A stretch of 64,000 bases of DNA from Epiperipatus broadwayi (lineage: Eukaryota > Onychophora > Udeonychophora > Euonychophora > Peripatidae), in contig JAQFVV010006221.1 of assembly GCA_028023455.1 (NCBI GenBank), forward strand, positions 4,667,166 to 4,731,165, written 5' to 3'. The notes beneath the pieces were generated by a model. It made no database searches, had not been told where the DNA came from, and worked only from the letters and a program-made list of their open reading frames with translations. This document shows positions 12,837-26,088 of this stretch, in pieces. Both the position numbers and the translations under genes were made by a program. Numbering within the stretch: the first letter of the stretch is position 1; the number at the start of each line of letters is the position of its first letter.

Positions 12837-14487
12837 TTACTGTTGCAAATATTTAAAATGACTATCCTATTATTAAAATGATTTTACAGTGATAATATTC
12901 ATAAAAAAAATTATCTAAAAAAAATATCGTTTAAACAATTACAGTAGCATTAGAAGTATTACAATAATCCGTTTCAAACAAAAAATAAAAACATTTTCGT
13001 TTAATATAGAAATATAACGGTATATTAAAAATGAAATACGGATCTTCCTCAGTAATTCAAATTATCAAGATTAATCAATAGCTAATGAATACATAATATC
13101 TGCATTTGATTAAAAAGTGAATTTAAAAAATCCATAAAATTACTATTTCATTTAAAATGAATTATTTTGCATTATTTGGTGCAGATAAACACAGAGAGGT
13201 TTATTAGCTTCAATTCAGTTAATAATTATAAAAATAAACTTTGCATGAATAAAACAACGTATAACATATTAAATAAGTTTGGTTATTCGTTTTACAACAA
13301 CAGACAGCTGATATTTCAAGCGGCATTTCTTTAAAGGAAACAATAAGGAATTCTAAGTTTAAATATTTTCATACTCGCTGAAAACATTTTAAAAATAAAA
13401 TATAGTATAAAATAAATAAAACTAACTAATATTGAATTTAATTTACAATATATGCTTAAGATAATGAAATATATAATAGATAAGTCAATCATCTGTTAAA
13501 ATAGAAGGAAGGAATGCTAATAGGCCTACATTTAAAACGCGATAATGATGGAAATGAATTTTTTTTAAATTTACAAAATAATGTTTCTTTTTACAAAATT
13601 TAATCAAAAAGAAACACTTTTCATGAACACATACTTGTATCTTTTTTAAAAAATTTACTACAAAGATGAGATAAATTATATGTATATGTGAATATAAATG
13701 CAATAATATTTATATATATCATAAAATGTATACATAAAAAAGTTAGTCACATAAGCAAATATGAAGCGAATCTTTCAAAATTGTTAATGGAAAAACAAAA
13801 ATAATATTTTAAAAAATGGAAATGTATTAATTAATAATGTTGACTACCAAGACGTAAGATTATACTTATGCATTAAGTTCTTTAGGCATTGACAAGGAGT
13901 TACAGAGATATAGGACACAGCACAAATTAAATTTGTCAAAAAGTTTTTAAGATCTTGCAAAAAATATTTCTGATTAAGTACCCTGAAAACTGTATTTGTG
14001 ATCCTGTCAAAAGGTATTCAAATAAACTCCCATATGCCAAATTATATTAAGCTGATTATTTTGTCATTTAATTATGAATCTAAATATAATAAATGTATAT
14101 TTATGGTTAAAAAAAATCTATGCGGATTATCTCCCCATTGGATATCTAGAAAAGAAAAAATTTCATTGCGACTAATAAGATAATTCAGAATAAAAATATT
14201 TTTATTTATGAATAAATAAATGATTTATTTAATCTAATATAGATAATTTTGAAATGAGCAAAACTAACTAGGACATAATTCACTAATCTGTTGGAGAAAT
14301 GCAATTTTGAAATAACTGAAAAACATAATATTTATTTATTTAATCTATACATATTCCAAATAATAAATTGTTTAAATTGCACCAAAATTGAGATTATTAT
14401 TGAACCATTTGAACTATAGTTTTCTATTACTTTTCTATAACTCTTCAGAAATATATATTTATTGATATATGAATTTTTTTCTATAGT
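12837..14487. other. AT-rich stretch, nothing recognised
   Basis: No supported genes. The frames at 13485-13703 and 13998-14183 lack any recognisable motif or splice context. Confidence 0.45.
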
Positions 14488-14711
14488 ACAGGCTTTTTCA
14501 TACGTGCACTTCTATATGTAATATATAGGGTTTGAACTCAGACTTTCACATGACTCTCAACCATCCATGCTATCTCATACCAGTCATACACTTGACTACA
14601 CACATGTCAAAAAGATAAACATTTTGGTATAAGATAGCATGGATAATTGAGGGTCATGGGAAAGTCTGAGTTCAAACCCCCTATATATTATATATATTAT
14701 GAATATCAGTC
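14488..14711. repeat. Foldback element B, copy 1
   Basis: Arms 'gggtttgaactcagac' (14527) and its mirror 'gtctgagttcaaaccc' (14665), with 'ctatctcatac' mirrored by 'gtataagatag'. The loop contains 'cacacatgtcaaaaag'. Related non-palindromic copies lie at 19760-20090 and 32398-32830. 'ttctatagt' occurs on both sides (14479 and 14712). It may be a 9-bp TSD, but a similar sequence precedes the copy at 32398, so this is uncertain. Confidence 0.6.
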
Positions 14712-15767
14712 TTCTATAGTTAAAACTTATATCTAATATTTTATATCATCATTACAGTGTAAAAATATATAAATTAACAATATTAATAATGAATAAAATA
14801 TAAATCCACATAATATAATTATTGATATTAGCACACAAAATAATAGGCAGACGATAAACTAATTATATCAGTGATTAATTTATATTATACAGACTTATAA
14901 TTTACTGAATTTTATATTGATTTATGTATTATATACTAAAAAGATATAAAATTATTATATAAATTTTAATAATAAGTTTTGTCAATAGCAGAGTATGCGA
15001 TAGTTATAAAAAAAATTACATTTCTGGAAGGAGTTACAGAAAAAATGAAAAACAAATTTAAATAATTTGACAATAATTATTAATTTGGAAGAATTATTGT
15101 AAAATCAATATAATAAAAAAAAAATTGGAAAATTATATCAAAATTTAATATTTATTTTAGTATTCATAATTTTAACCAATTGACCACAAATGTAACTTCC
15201 AAAATCAAGATAATTAAAATTATTTATTATAACATATCACATTAAGACAAAATTATGTAACCTGAAGCAAAATTTTGAAATCCAAAATAATTAAGTGAAA
15301 TGATTTGTCAACATATGAATAAATACTGGTAATCAATTTTATAATTTTTTTCCACGCTTTTTTTATTTTGCAAAAAAAATACAGAAAAAAAAGATAAAAA
15401 GCACTAAGAAAAAAATATGAATTAGTCATTAATATTAAACTAATAATAATAAGATATAATTTGATTTTAAAATATATTAAATTTTAACATTAGAAAAAAA
15501 AATTCCAAAGGAATTTTATAAACTATTTTTATTTATAAATTGTTAAAAGTCACACCATACTAAAAAATTATTAAAATAATCAAAAAATTAAGGAAGGAGG
15601 AAAGAATAACGACAGATGAATAATAATTATCAATAAATAAATTTAAAAATCTATTTTATTTGAATGTTTGATTATAATTCTAGCAATGGGTCTGATAAAT
15701 AGTAATGCAAAGAAATAACTTAATTTTAGTTTGCATTTCAAATAGTTGGGTAAAACAATTTAATATA
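14712..15767. other. AT-rich stretch, nothing recognised
   Basis: Very AT-rich with A-runs. No gene or structured repeat supported. Confidence 0.45.
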
Positions 15768-15872
15768 TTTTTTTTCCATGTGTCATAGCATCGGCCAGGA
15801 AGCGAACCCGCTAGCTGGGATAACTGCTTTGTAAGGCAGCTGTGCTGACCACTTGACCACCAATGCTTGACC
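15768..15872 (-). mobile_element. tRNA-derived SINE, copy 1, with 14-bp TSD
   Basis: Read on the minus strand it has an A-box region 'TGGTCAAGTGGTCAGC', a tRNA-like anticodon arm 'CTGCCTTACAAAGCAG', a B box 'GGGTTCGCTTCC', then 'gccgatgctatgacac' and an A-rich tail. It is flanked by AACAATTTAATATA at 15754-15767 and 15873-15886. Other copies: 25006-25124, 32066-32172, 37719-37777 and 57221-57325. Confidence 0.8.
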
Positions 15873-15886
15873 AACAATTTAATATA

Positions 15887-17321
15887 ATTGTACTTTATAA
15901 TATAGTTTTGAAATTGACATATTAGAACAAACTGTTAGTTATGCAATTTTATTTTAATTTTTTAATTTCTATTCAAAATATTTGAAATATTAAATCATTT
16001 GTACTTATTTTGTTAAATTAAATCATTTAGGATTACTTTGACCTGTCATTACTGCTTTTTGCACATTGTGTGTGAGTACAAGTTATATAGAAAGTTTTCT
16101 GGGATTCACTATATATATATATGCATATACAAGCACACATACAAATATTAGCTATGATGTATATCTATAATATATATATATACAAAAATAAAATTAATGA
16201 AAAAAAAAATCCTATGAAAAAAGGGTTATAAATTTAGTTATCTTTCAAAATTTATTACCTTTATAAAGACAATCATAAAAAACGTATAAAATATTATAGT
16301 TTCCGAATGAGAAAATATTACATAAAATGGTGCATTCAAATGATAAAAAGAAAAAAAAAATTAGATATTTCAAAAAATAAAATATCCATTTCAATCAATG
16401 ATTTTTTGAGAAAATGTAAAAATATTTGGTCAAAATTTTCTTATATAAATATTGTTCTTTTAAAAATATAGATATATGTATAAAATGGAATGTAAATAAA
16501 TAAAATACAAATGTCCATGTTAGATCTAAGTAAAAAGAAAATAAATGAATTACTATATTTGTGAGTTATGTAATTCTTTTAATTATCTTCAATGAAAAAA
16601 AAAAGTATATTATAATTTCTATTTTAAACATGTGGATCACAAATATATTAATAAATCAACTTGCTACAGAATGAATAAATTATGAGCACACAAAAAAAAT
16701 GAATTAAAAATAAGGAATATAGATCATCATATTTCTAAAAAAATTAAATTAAGATACCTAATGAACAAAGAATATAAACTATCAAAAAGATATTAAAATG
16801 ATGATTTTTTTATTATTATTTTTACATATAAAAAACAAATTAATATTATCATAACATTTCTTTCAACTTTTTTTTTTTGCCCAATTTTATTTTTCTATCC
16901 AGATTTGTTAGATATATTTGGAATCTTAACCATTAAAAAGTAAGCATTTAACTTTTAATGTATCATAAATTTCCAAATATAATTTAACCCTGTTTCCCCT
17001 ACCCTCTTTATTAATAAATTATTTAGAACACCACCACCACCATATTTGTTTTGTTTTTGAAGTATTCCAAAATTAATTTTATTAGAAATCTGGACAAACA
17101 TTTTGAAATACTTTGATAAAAAACAACAACAACTTAGCAATCAGTTATATATAGTTTTTACATTAGAAAATGTTTTACTTCAATGATTAATTATTATCTA
17201 AGATATGGTTAAATAAATAAACATTTAAATAAAGTTTTGTATATCTAGTAATTTTTATGATTGCTAAAATGTTTGATTTCATTTACAAGTATGTGCTAAC
17301 ACATATATCAACATCATGTGA
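15887..17321. other. AT-rich stretch, nothing recognised
   Basis: Simple (TA)n runs near 16110 and 16170. No gene supported. The frame at 16955-17140 includes a CCA-repeat translation and is not convincing. Confidence 0.45.
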
Positions 17322-17705
17322 ACACAGAGGCTAAACTTTCCATACATTAGCGCCACTCAGTGCAAGTCCCAGTAATCAATGGACGTAAAAAGGTTTGTGA
17401 ATAAAATGCCTATCTAACGATTACTCATCCAATATCCCCAGACTAGTTTCTAGTTTGTGGCTTTAATCAGTGAGAAGCAGTGCTCTCAGATCCAAGGCTT
17501 CCCACTGTAATGAAAGCCACAGCTAGAAACTAGTCTGGAGATATTGGATGAGTAGGCACTAGATAGGGATTTTATGCACAAGCCTTCTCATATTCATTGA
17601 TCACTCTGGCTTGGATTGGTGTCACTACAGTATGGAGAGTTTAGCCTCTGTGTAAACAGCTTGTATAAGCGTAAAGAATGGTGATCATGTGATGTTTAAT
17701 GGTTT
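17322..17705. mobile_element. Foldback element A, copy with two hammerhead relics
   Basis: Inverted repeat: 'catccaatatccccagactag' region (from 17426) mirrored by 'ctagtctggagatattgg' (17529), and 'gaggctaaac' (17326) mirrored by 'gtttagcctc' (17638). It ends in the family terminus 'gatcatgtgatgtttaatgg'. Flanks AACATCATGTGA (17310-17321) and AACATCATATGA (17706-17717) look like a 12-bp TSD with one difference. Confidence 0.75.
17489..17549 (+). ncRNA. Degenerate hammerhead ribozyme (family A)
   Basis: Same order as the intact copies: AUCCAA half-stem, core, stem II 'AGC...GCU', GAAA, 'CUAGUC', then 'UUGGAU'. The first core box reads CUGUAAUGA, two bases too long, and stem I has a C-A mismatch. 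Predicted inactive. The left arm (17416-17480, minus strand) holds another decayed copy. Confidence 0.5.
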
Positions 17706-17717
17706 AACATCATATGA

Positions 17718-18412
17718 AGACAGTCAAGTTTCCAAAATTGGATAGTGTCTGCTTTAAATAATAGAATTTAATACAAAACTTGCTCTAAAAAACCCCATTA
17801 GTTTGCAACAAAGTGAAACTACCAATGAGTTATTTTTGTAAACATTCAGTTGTAAGCATATATGCAAATTGATGAAAAATGTTTCCACAATGAAATATCA
17901 CAGAAAATATTGTGAACTGTTTCTCTATTTTTTTCACTTAAAAATGAAAATTAAATTAAATAAGTTGTAAATAATTCTTTGAAAATAAATTTTATAATTT
18001 GCAGAAATTAGATATTTCTGTAAACAATAAAATCAATAAAAATCTTTTTTTAAAAGTCAATTTATAAACTCCTCTTTTATATTTGGCACATTTTTTTTTT
18101 TTAGAAGATTGATTACTTTTTTGAAATTTCATAGTCTATTTACATGCCATATATATAAGATATAAAAGTCTCTAGAAAACTTAAGATAAATGTTTTATGA
18201 AACAACTAATATTCCATACTTATTTTTTTCTTAATCTTTGATAATTTTTAAATAAAAAATAAGAGATTATATAAATTGTTGAGCACCTGATCATTTTACA
18301 TAAAATGTATATCAGTATAAGAAACCATTTGCCAAAACCCATGAAAACATATAAATATAATTTATGGAGCTATTCAATAAATAAATAAAATATACAATAA
18401 TAACGTATATAA
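17718..18412. other. AT-rich stretch, nothing recognised
   Basis: No gene, exon or structured element supported. Confidence 0.45.
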
Positions 18413-18957
18413 ATAAGTCAATTATTTTATATAGCGCGATGTTTATAAACTGTAATATTTAAACAGCATTAAACTGTTGCACATACGCTTTGGACTTTAA
18501 CTATAAAATGAATGAATACTAATACTTCAAACACATGATAAAGTCTTTGGAAAAGATAGAATGGCCATCTATCTTTTCGAATCCAAACGCTTTTGTGTGG
18601 GCGAATCTTAAGTGTTTGAAAGTGAAAGGGTGAAGATATTAAATAATCACTTTAAATTACTTTTACATGCTTGAATGAATGACGCTAGTGAAATTTACTA
18701 GAATTTACGATACGTCATTCTTATTTGAAATTAAATGTATGTAAATAAGTCAATTATTTTATATAGCACGATGTTTATAAACTTTCACTTTCAAACACTT
18801 AAGATTCGCCCATATAAAAGTGTTTGGGTTCGAAAAGGTAGATGGCCATTCTATCTTTTCCAAAGACTTTATCATGTGTTTGAAGTGTTAGTATTCATTC
18901 ATTTTATAGTTAAAGTCCAAAGCGCATGTGCAACAGTTTAATTCTGTTTAAATATTA
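18413..18957. repeat. Foldback element H plus 45-bp direct repeat
   Basis: Arms 18452-18640 and 18780-18957: 'gtaatatttaaacag' is mirrored near 18945, and 'atgataaagtctttgg' (18536) by 'ccaaagactttatcat' (18859). Each arm also contains a smaller palindrome, 'gatagaatggccatctatc'. A direct repeat, 'ataagtcaattattttatat' plus about 25 further bases, starts at 18413 outside the left arm and recurs at 18743 in the loop. The 18735-18941 frame is arm sequence, not a gene. Confidence 0.7.
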
Positions 18958-19026
18958 CAATAATAATATATAAAAAATTCAAATGCAATAAAAATGTGTG
19001 CAATAAAATAACATAAAAAATACTAC

Positions 19027-19046
19027 ATGTGTGTGTGTGTGTGTTG
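19027..19046. repeat. (TG)n microsatellite
   Basis: About eight uninterrupted TG units. Confidence 0.9.
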
Positions 19047-19759
19047 CACAATGATAGCCATTCTATCTTCAAATTAGTCTGAAAATAACTACGTAAACAT
19101 TTAATAAATCAAAGGCTTTAGATAACAATTAAAATTAATATCCACAATAGGTTTCTGGATAATTGCCATCTCACCAACAAGTCCTTTAACTTGACTATTG
19201 TTTTTGGAATAAAAATAGTCAAGTTACCAATGTCCATGTACATTAAAGTGAGATAATGTATATTCATGCAGCATTTTGATTTGGCACCCACACAATTATA
19301 TATGAAAAAAGTAACTCATATACATTTGTATACATATACAGTAGGCATTATGAGTAATATAATAGCTAATTTCAACATTTACTAAATTAGTATAAGCTGT
19401 TAAATGAAAAAACTTTAAAAGGGCGAGCAGGTTCAAGACTAAAGCGAAAAATCTGCAGAAAATTTGGAGATAAACTAGATTTAAATTAAATCCTTCATGC
19501 ATTTTTGTGATTGTCTTAGCTATTAAGCTTATAAATCAAAATAAAACTAATATAAAACATCAGATTTTATGCTACTCTATACAAGAGTGATTAGGCATGG
19601 AATGTGTTATTTAAAAATAATAATTCTATCAATTAGTATTGTCAATTACTTCTGAAATAATTTTTTTTACTTCTGTTAAGTTTCAGTATTTATAATCTAT
19701 TAAAAAATTTCATTTAATTCTAATAACTGAAACACTCAGGCTTATTATATACTGTGTCT
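19047..19759. other. AT-rich stretch with one small palindrome
   Basis: A short inverted repeat around 19190-19225 ('cttgactattg' against 'aatagtcaag') is the only structure noticed. No gene supported. Confidence 0.4.
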
Positions 19760-20090
19760 ATATATGTAATATATAGCGTATATGAGCACAGACTTTCACA
19801 CCACCCACTACTCTCCACACTATCTCATATCACTGAAACACTCGAACACATATATGTTGAAAAGATAAATAATCACCAATATATACGTATTTCATGCTAA
19901 ACCAGCAATCATCAGTTGGTCCAGATTACCATCTTTACACATATATGCTATAAGTGCTCAGATATATATTAAGATAGCCAATCCTCATACTTTAATGGGC
20001 AGGCTTCAATCTACTCCACACTCCAACTCTTCAACCATCCATCCAATTGAAAATCTGATGATGGAATGCTCAAAGGCCACCCCATATAAG
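19760..20090 (+). repeat. Dispersed repeat B, copy 2
   Basis: Shares with 14488-14711 and 32398-32830 the blocks 'gcacagactttcac', 'ctatctcata' and 'acatatatgttgaaaag'. With the 32-kb copy it also shares the downstream blocks 'gctaaaccagca', 'cagttggtccagatta', 'aagatagccaatc' and 'gaaaatctgatgatgg'. Linear rather than palindromic. Confidence 0.65.
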
Positions 20091-22353
20091 TTAATTTTAA
20101 ATGTTTAATTTAATAAATAAATAATATTATTATTCTTTAGATAATAAAAATTCTGAAAAAACACATATCTTTGGATCAATATTTTATAGCTATTATAAAT
20201 ATTATTTTATTAAACATTTGTATAATTATTATTACAGAAGAATATTTTACTTTTATTTAAAGTGCTGGTTAATAAATAACTTAAACCCTTGCATTCCTAA
20301 TATAGTATGATAAAATCTTAAGAACAAATATGAAATCTTTAATAATAATTCTGAGAAAAATAAGAAATATTTTGAAATTAATAAATGTCTATTGTTTTTC
20401 CATATGATTAGATTTATATTTATTGTTTATTACAATAAATAATAAGTAAGAAAAATATTATTAACAAGTATTAAAAAGAATTTTTGTTTTAAGTGAACCC
20501 AAACATCAATAATATATGATGATTTTATAAACTTTTAATTTTACCAAAAAAAAAAAAAATTAGGTAAAAAGATAACAATTGTAAAAATATATGTAATATA
20601 AATCCATAAATTTGAATAATTATAAAAATATGGAGGGAATTTGTTATCAACTTAGCTATGATTTTTTTCTTTTAAGGCTTAAAAGAACAAATTATCTTTT
20701 ATAACAATGTGTATTGATACGCAACCCTTTCATGCATTCAAATGCTATTTAACCATTAATTTCCCATCACCGATTTTCCTGAGTGTTAAAAGATCTTATA
20801 TATATAAAACATAAATAACAAAAACATTTAGTCTGTGGTTAACAGATTCTACCTATTCAGACCCATATAATAATTTTGTCATTTATATCTACTTCAATTA
20901 AAACATATTAAGCAAGCAAAAAAAAACTTAGTACAAATATATTTTTAATAAAACCATTCATAATAGTCAAATAATTTGTGCCTGTTTTATTAGTCAATCC
21001 AGTTCACAAAGTAATAAAAGATTTTATATTTATATAAATAAGAATGATTACAATTGGTAAAATTATCAAAAATGACACTATCAAAAGGACAAACAAATAT
21101 TTGTTTATATCCAGCAGCAATACATAAAACAAAAATCTTTTTCAATATTTCTTTATAATATTTGTTTTGTCTTGATATATTTCTTAAATGAATACGTTAA
21201 TTCCTAAAAAAAATAGCATGTAAGACATTTTGTATATTTAGTTATAATAACAAAATGAAACAATTTTTAGAAATATTAGTCCCATGTATGTCAAAATAAA
21301 AGTTCCATTTGCCTAATTTTATTTGTTTAAAAAATTACAATTATATATAAACCAGAATATACTTTTTTAAAAAATTATAAAATGAAACTTCAACAACTTC
21401 AAAAATAAATAATAAATAAAAAATACACAACATACCCCAGAAAGTCGATTATCCAAATAACAATCATCAAAAACATTTAATAGCCAAGCTGCTATCACCA
21501 TCCTACTCTCTTATTTGCAAAAAAATAAATAAATTATAATATCTAATCTTAGTGGACTGTTTGAGTTCCTGATTATATACTTGAGAAAAACATGCAAGAG
21601 AAGATTAATTTGACAATATAAAGTGTTCAAGCCTAGCTTCACGGTGTTAAATGTTTATTTTAATAAACAATGTGTCATATCAAGAAATTATAAATTCAAA
21701 TAATTCTAGCCATAGAAAATTGAAATGAAAAAAACAGCATCAAAATTGAATAGTGTATTCAGAAACCATGCTAAAAACAATTTAGAGTTATATTACGAAA
21801 TTTGTTGCAAATATTAAAAAACATAAACTATGGATGAATGTTAAAGTTTAATACCAATTTTGCTCATTATAATGACTATTCCTTAAAAAAACTGTCAATT
21901 TTTCAACAAAATAAAAGTGTCAAGAAGGTTCACAAAAAGCATCCATATAAACTTTAGTTCCTGCAAATCAAATATTAAATGAAAATGATCCTGACAGGTG
22001 GAACTGGTTATGCAAGAATATGCTTATAATGCTAAGGTTCTGTTCAACATCCCATTTAGTGATTAAACTGTGTCTTTTTGATGGAAAAGGTGAGGTAAAG
22101 AGATAGAAAAATCTACTATAATACTGAGTTTATGAAGAATCTATAGATTTCTCTTAGGACAAAAAAAAAAGTTGTTAAAAAAATTATTATCATGATGTGT
22201 TGAAAAATATCTTTTAAATGATCATACCATTTTTAAAAACACACAATTTAAATTTCATATTTACATTATTAGAATTTAAATGAAATGTTGGTTCAATCTA
22301 GAATTAATAAGTTATAATTATAAATTTATTAAATGCACATTGATTACGTAAGT
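20091..22353. other. AT-rich stretch, nothing recognised
   Basis: More than 2 kb with no supported gene, repeat family or RNA. Confidence 0.45.
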
Positions 22354-22550
22354 AATATTTACTGAGGCTATAACCTCGATAATATGCGTATAAAATGCGA
22401 TAGCAGGGACCTCTACAGGTGTTTTAACCACAAGCTTACGCTATGCAAGAAAAAAGGGGAACCCTCTTTACTTCATTAAAACACCTGTAGAGGTCCCTAC
22501 TATCGCATTTTATACGCATATTATCGAGGTTATAGCCTCAGTAAATATTA
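22354..22550. repeat. Foldback element F, copy 1 (near-perfect hairpin)
   Basis: The arm 'taatatttactgaggctata' (22354) is mirrored by 'tatagcctcagtaaatatta' ending at 22550. Pairing runs almost without mismatch through 'acctcgataatatgcgtat', 'aaaatgcgatag' and 'gggacctctacaggtgtttt' to a loop of about 40 bases containing 'cttacgctatgcaagaaaa'. The loop end is shared with copy 2 (36990-37197), but the outer arm sequences differ. Confidence 0.8.
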
Positions 22551-23179
22551 TTTAATTAATAAGTTAGTAATTAAGAATATTTTAGGAATCACAATATGTC
22601 TGAAATGTAAAAGTGAGTATTAGTTTAATTTCTTTAAATTTAAGACAGTAGCATGTGAGTAAAAAATGGAACAGGTTCATATCCTTGTGTAAAGAAAATA
22701 TTGATATATTTGAACTTTATTAAATTTAAACCTTATGTCTAAGGTAAAAAAAAATGTAATGGTTGCTGGCTTAATAAAAGTTATTAATAATCATTTATAT
22801 CTTTAATGAAAGATGATTACTGTAAGTGCTTGCTAAAAATAAAGTGCTTTTATGTGCATGGGTTAAGAACAATTTCATTAGCTAGTGGTTGAATACAATG
22901 TTTTTCTTTAGTCAATTTCTAACCTATTCCAAAAATGATAGACCTGGGGTATACTTTTTAAGTTCGTCTCTACAACAAAAAAATTGATATTTCGATTTTT
23001 TTTATGCAAGCTTATAGACGTAACCTCTTAAATTAGTTTAAATACTGATTTGCATGTCTTAGTCTAGTGTAATGATAGGATGGGGGGGGGGATTGGTTAG
23101 TCACTTTGCTTCACTTAGTTACTTGGAATTTTTAAAAATCAATTTAATAACAATATAATTTTCAAGTAATTTTTAATCA
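22551..23179. other. AT-rich stretch with a G-run
   Basis: A run of nine or ten G lies near 23083. No gene supported. Confidence 0.45.
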
Positions 23180-23505
23180 GAAGGTAATCAGTCTTCGACA
23201 TGCGCTGTTTAATCATGTTACTAATTCAGTGACATTATAGTGAGTATACAGGATACCCTCAAACCCAAATTTGAGAGTATCCTGCATACTTACTATAACA
23301 CTGGTGAGTTAAGTAACATGATTAAACAGCGCATGTCGAAGGCTGATTACCTTCCGATTAAGAATTTTTGAAAATGTAATTTTTTTATATACTTATAAAA
23401 ATATACTAATCAATTTAATCCATGTCGATGGCTGATTACCTTCCGATTAAGAATTTTTGAAAATGTAATTTTTTATATATTTATAAAAATAACTATAACC
23501 ATTAA
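23180..23505. repeat. Foldback element G followed by a 60-bp direct duplication
   Basis: Hairpin: 'gaaggtaatcagtcttcgac' (23181) is mirrored by 'gtcgaaggctgattaccttc' (23335), with 'atgcgctgtttaatcatgtt' and 'aggataccctcaa' also mirrored. After the right arm, 'ggctgattaccttccgatta' plus about 40 bases of flank (23341-23401) is repeated directly at 23429-23491. This suggests a later tandem or unequal-copy event at the element edge. Confidence 0.75.
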
Positions 23506-23519
23506 CTGTCTGTATTTTT

Positions 23520-23865
23520 AAATCATATAATAATAATTCAAACAAATTGAATTTAATAATAGAGATATAAAAATTATTCAAATTGAAAGATGTAATGAAA
23601 AACGAAAAATTAAGGAGGCAATGATGTTATCTTGGAATAGAGATGGTTTAATGAATAGACAATCAGCTAATATAAAAACAACAAAATTGTGGGAAATTTG
23701 AATGCATTGAATGATGGGTAATGCAAGTTTTTATTTTCTGTATATTTGTATTAATGGTTGATAAAGATTGTCAGTGAAACAATCGAAAGTACTTCCGGTA
23801 AAGAATATATTATTTAATTTTGAATATTGTGTTAAATAAATTTGTTTGAATTATTATTATATTTA
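23520..23865. mobile_element. Short element with about 24-bp terminal inverted repeats
   Basis: The left end 'ataataataattcaaacaaa' (near 23526) is mirrored by 'tttgtttgaattattattat' (near 23841). The interior is not palindromic and has no long ORF. Looks like a MITE; no family assigned, and the TSD could not be resolved in the AT-rich flanks. Confidence 0.5.
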
Positions 23866-25005
23866 TAAAAATATATTAATTTAATCATTGTTTTATTGTA
23901 ATTTTATCCATTACTAAATTAAATTTATTTGGCACTATTTTGCTTGGAGCTCAATTTTTGGTATACATTCTAATTGTTTCTTCGAACGTAGAGTTAATTA
24001 TTTAATAATTATAACTTTGTTTTATTTAAACTGGGAATTCTCCTATATGTTTGATTATCTAAACAATTTGATTTTCCAAATCAACCTTTATCCCAATTAG
24101 TTTGGATAATCGACATCTCACTATACTATAAATAATAATTTAATACTAAAGTTCTCTCACTATATATATATATATTAAAAAAATACATTTGAAACTTAAG
24201 GAAAATCATTATTCTATGACAAAATAATATTCATATAAAATGAACCAAAATGACTAGATACAAGTGTGGAAAATTTAATCTAGATGAAATAATAACAATA
24301 ATTATAATTACATATGAACACATTGGGTTCGATCAGCAAAAAGATCAGAAAATCTAAAAAAAATGATTTTTATCTTTTACTAAACAAATTTATGCAGTTA
24401 AGCTTATTCTTATACATATTCATAATTTTATAGACATACAAAATATAATGTATATATTGTGTATCTATATATATATATATACACACACATATGTGTGTAT
24501 TCAATATAATTTGTATAAATTTTATGATATAGCCATCTTATGGCATGTCCACCATACCAATAGTGATGAGGGGTAGCATAGACTGGCTATAAGTAATATG
24601 CTATTGAATGGTGATCAGGGTATAAACTGATTGTTACATATTTATTTATATAAATAATTTAGTATATTAAATTTTATAAGGTTAACTTTAGTTTTGTTTT
24701 ATTGTATATCTGTGTAATATTTACAAACATATATACATACATAAATAATTCTATATAAATATATATACACCTATATGTGTATAGGTATTTAAATGTGCAT
24801 ATATCCAAAAAGTTTGAAGAATTATTATAATTTTTATTTTATAAAATAATTATATCACAATGATTTGGAGTAAAGAACAAATACCTGTTCTGTTTCAAAA
24901 TGAATAAAATAGTTTACATTGTTTATAATAAAGAAAGATTAAATTTCAAAGCATGGTGGTGCAGTTTCAATTATAGCTATACTTTTAATAACGTTTAATA
25001 TATAT
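23866..25005. other. AT-rich stretch with TA/CA microsatellites
   Basis: (TA)n/(CA)n runs around 24160 and 24465-24500. No gene supported. Confidence 0.45.
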
Positions 25006-25124
25006 TTTTTTCTTTTCTTTCCATATGTCATAGCATCGGTGGGAGGCAAACCCGCAACAACCATCTGCAACCAACTACTTGCTTGCAAGGCGGCTGCGTT
25101 GACCTCTCCACTAACAACGCTTGA
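25006..25124 (-). mobile_element. tRNA-derived SINE, copy 2
   Basis: Minus strand: 'gttagtggagaggtcaacgc' (A-box region), 'cgccttgcaagcaag' (anticodon arm), then the B-box position 'gcgggtttgcctcc' and 'gatgctatgacatatgg', ending in an A/G-rich tail. Same family as 15768-15872. The frame at 24939-25127 translates this SINE and is not a gene. Confidence 0.75.
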
Positions 25125-26074
25125 CATTTTTTTTTCTTTTCTTTAAGCCTAAGTTTAAAAAATTTAAATTTCATAATACCAAAAGATTACTGACTTCCAA
25201 GAAATTTTTAGCAAAAATTAGTGGGATAAGAAAACACCTGAATGTAACTGGAATAATTTGTCCTTTTTAAACATAACGTTTAACAAAAATTATTATAGCA
25301 CCAATTGTTCAACATTCGTGAAAAAGTAAGATAAAATTATTTCAAAATCGGGATTAAAGATAAAAAATAAAAAAAGGCCTCACTGGAGCTAAAATCTATG
25401 CCACTGAAAACTTTGAACCATGCTTTCATATCATTTACAAATCTTTAAGAAACCAAAAACAAAATGCTCTCATCCTTTAAAACTTTTTAGATGCACATAA
25501 CTATTACGTGCATGTGTGTCAGAAATATTCACACACATAACAATAAGTATAAAATTTGCAATAAGATAATTACTTGAGCATTAGTGATAAATTTTTGATA
25601 AAATTACATTCATACACATACGTAATATACATACAATAATAAATGTTACTTTTAAAAATAACTTTTAGAACAACTGATCTCAAAGATTATACATGTCTTA
25701 ATTCAATATAATTAAATTTCCACACTAATCCCAAATTTTTGTCAAATCTAGGATGTTTTCTTTTGTCTTAAATGAAGAAACCAGGAAAGGCTTGAATCAT
25801 CACAACCAGATCAAACCAGTTAGTTCCATTATTTATCTAAATAAGCAAAAGGAAAAAACAGAATTACAAAAATATATTATAATACGGTGTATGCGTAATA
25901 CTTCACTAACAACAAGTAAAAATAATATAATAAATAAAAGAGCAATATATTTATCGTTAAGCATTAATTATATTCTGTTTATAATCAAAGAATTTCTAAA
26001 AATATAGTAAATTGTACGATCAAATAAAGACAGCAATTTTTTTCAAATACTGCTTATAAGATTCAGAATGCACA
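25125..26074. other. AT-rich stretch, nothing recognised
   Basis: The frame at 25753-26007 lacks recognisable motifs. No exon supported. Confidence 0.4.
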
Positions 26075-26088
26075 GAAGTATGATACTT

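Noticed and set aside
24939-25127. 62-codon frame with an unusually GC-rich middle
   Set aside because: It is the antisense translation of a tRNA-derived SINE; the same holds for 32072-32254, 15680-15877 and 57194-57520.
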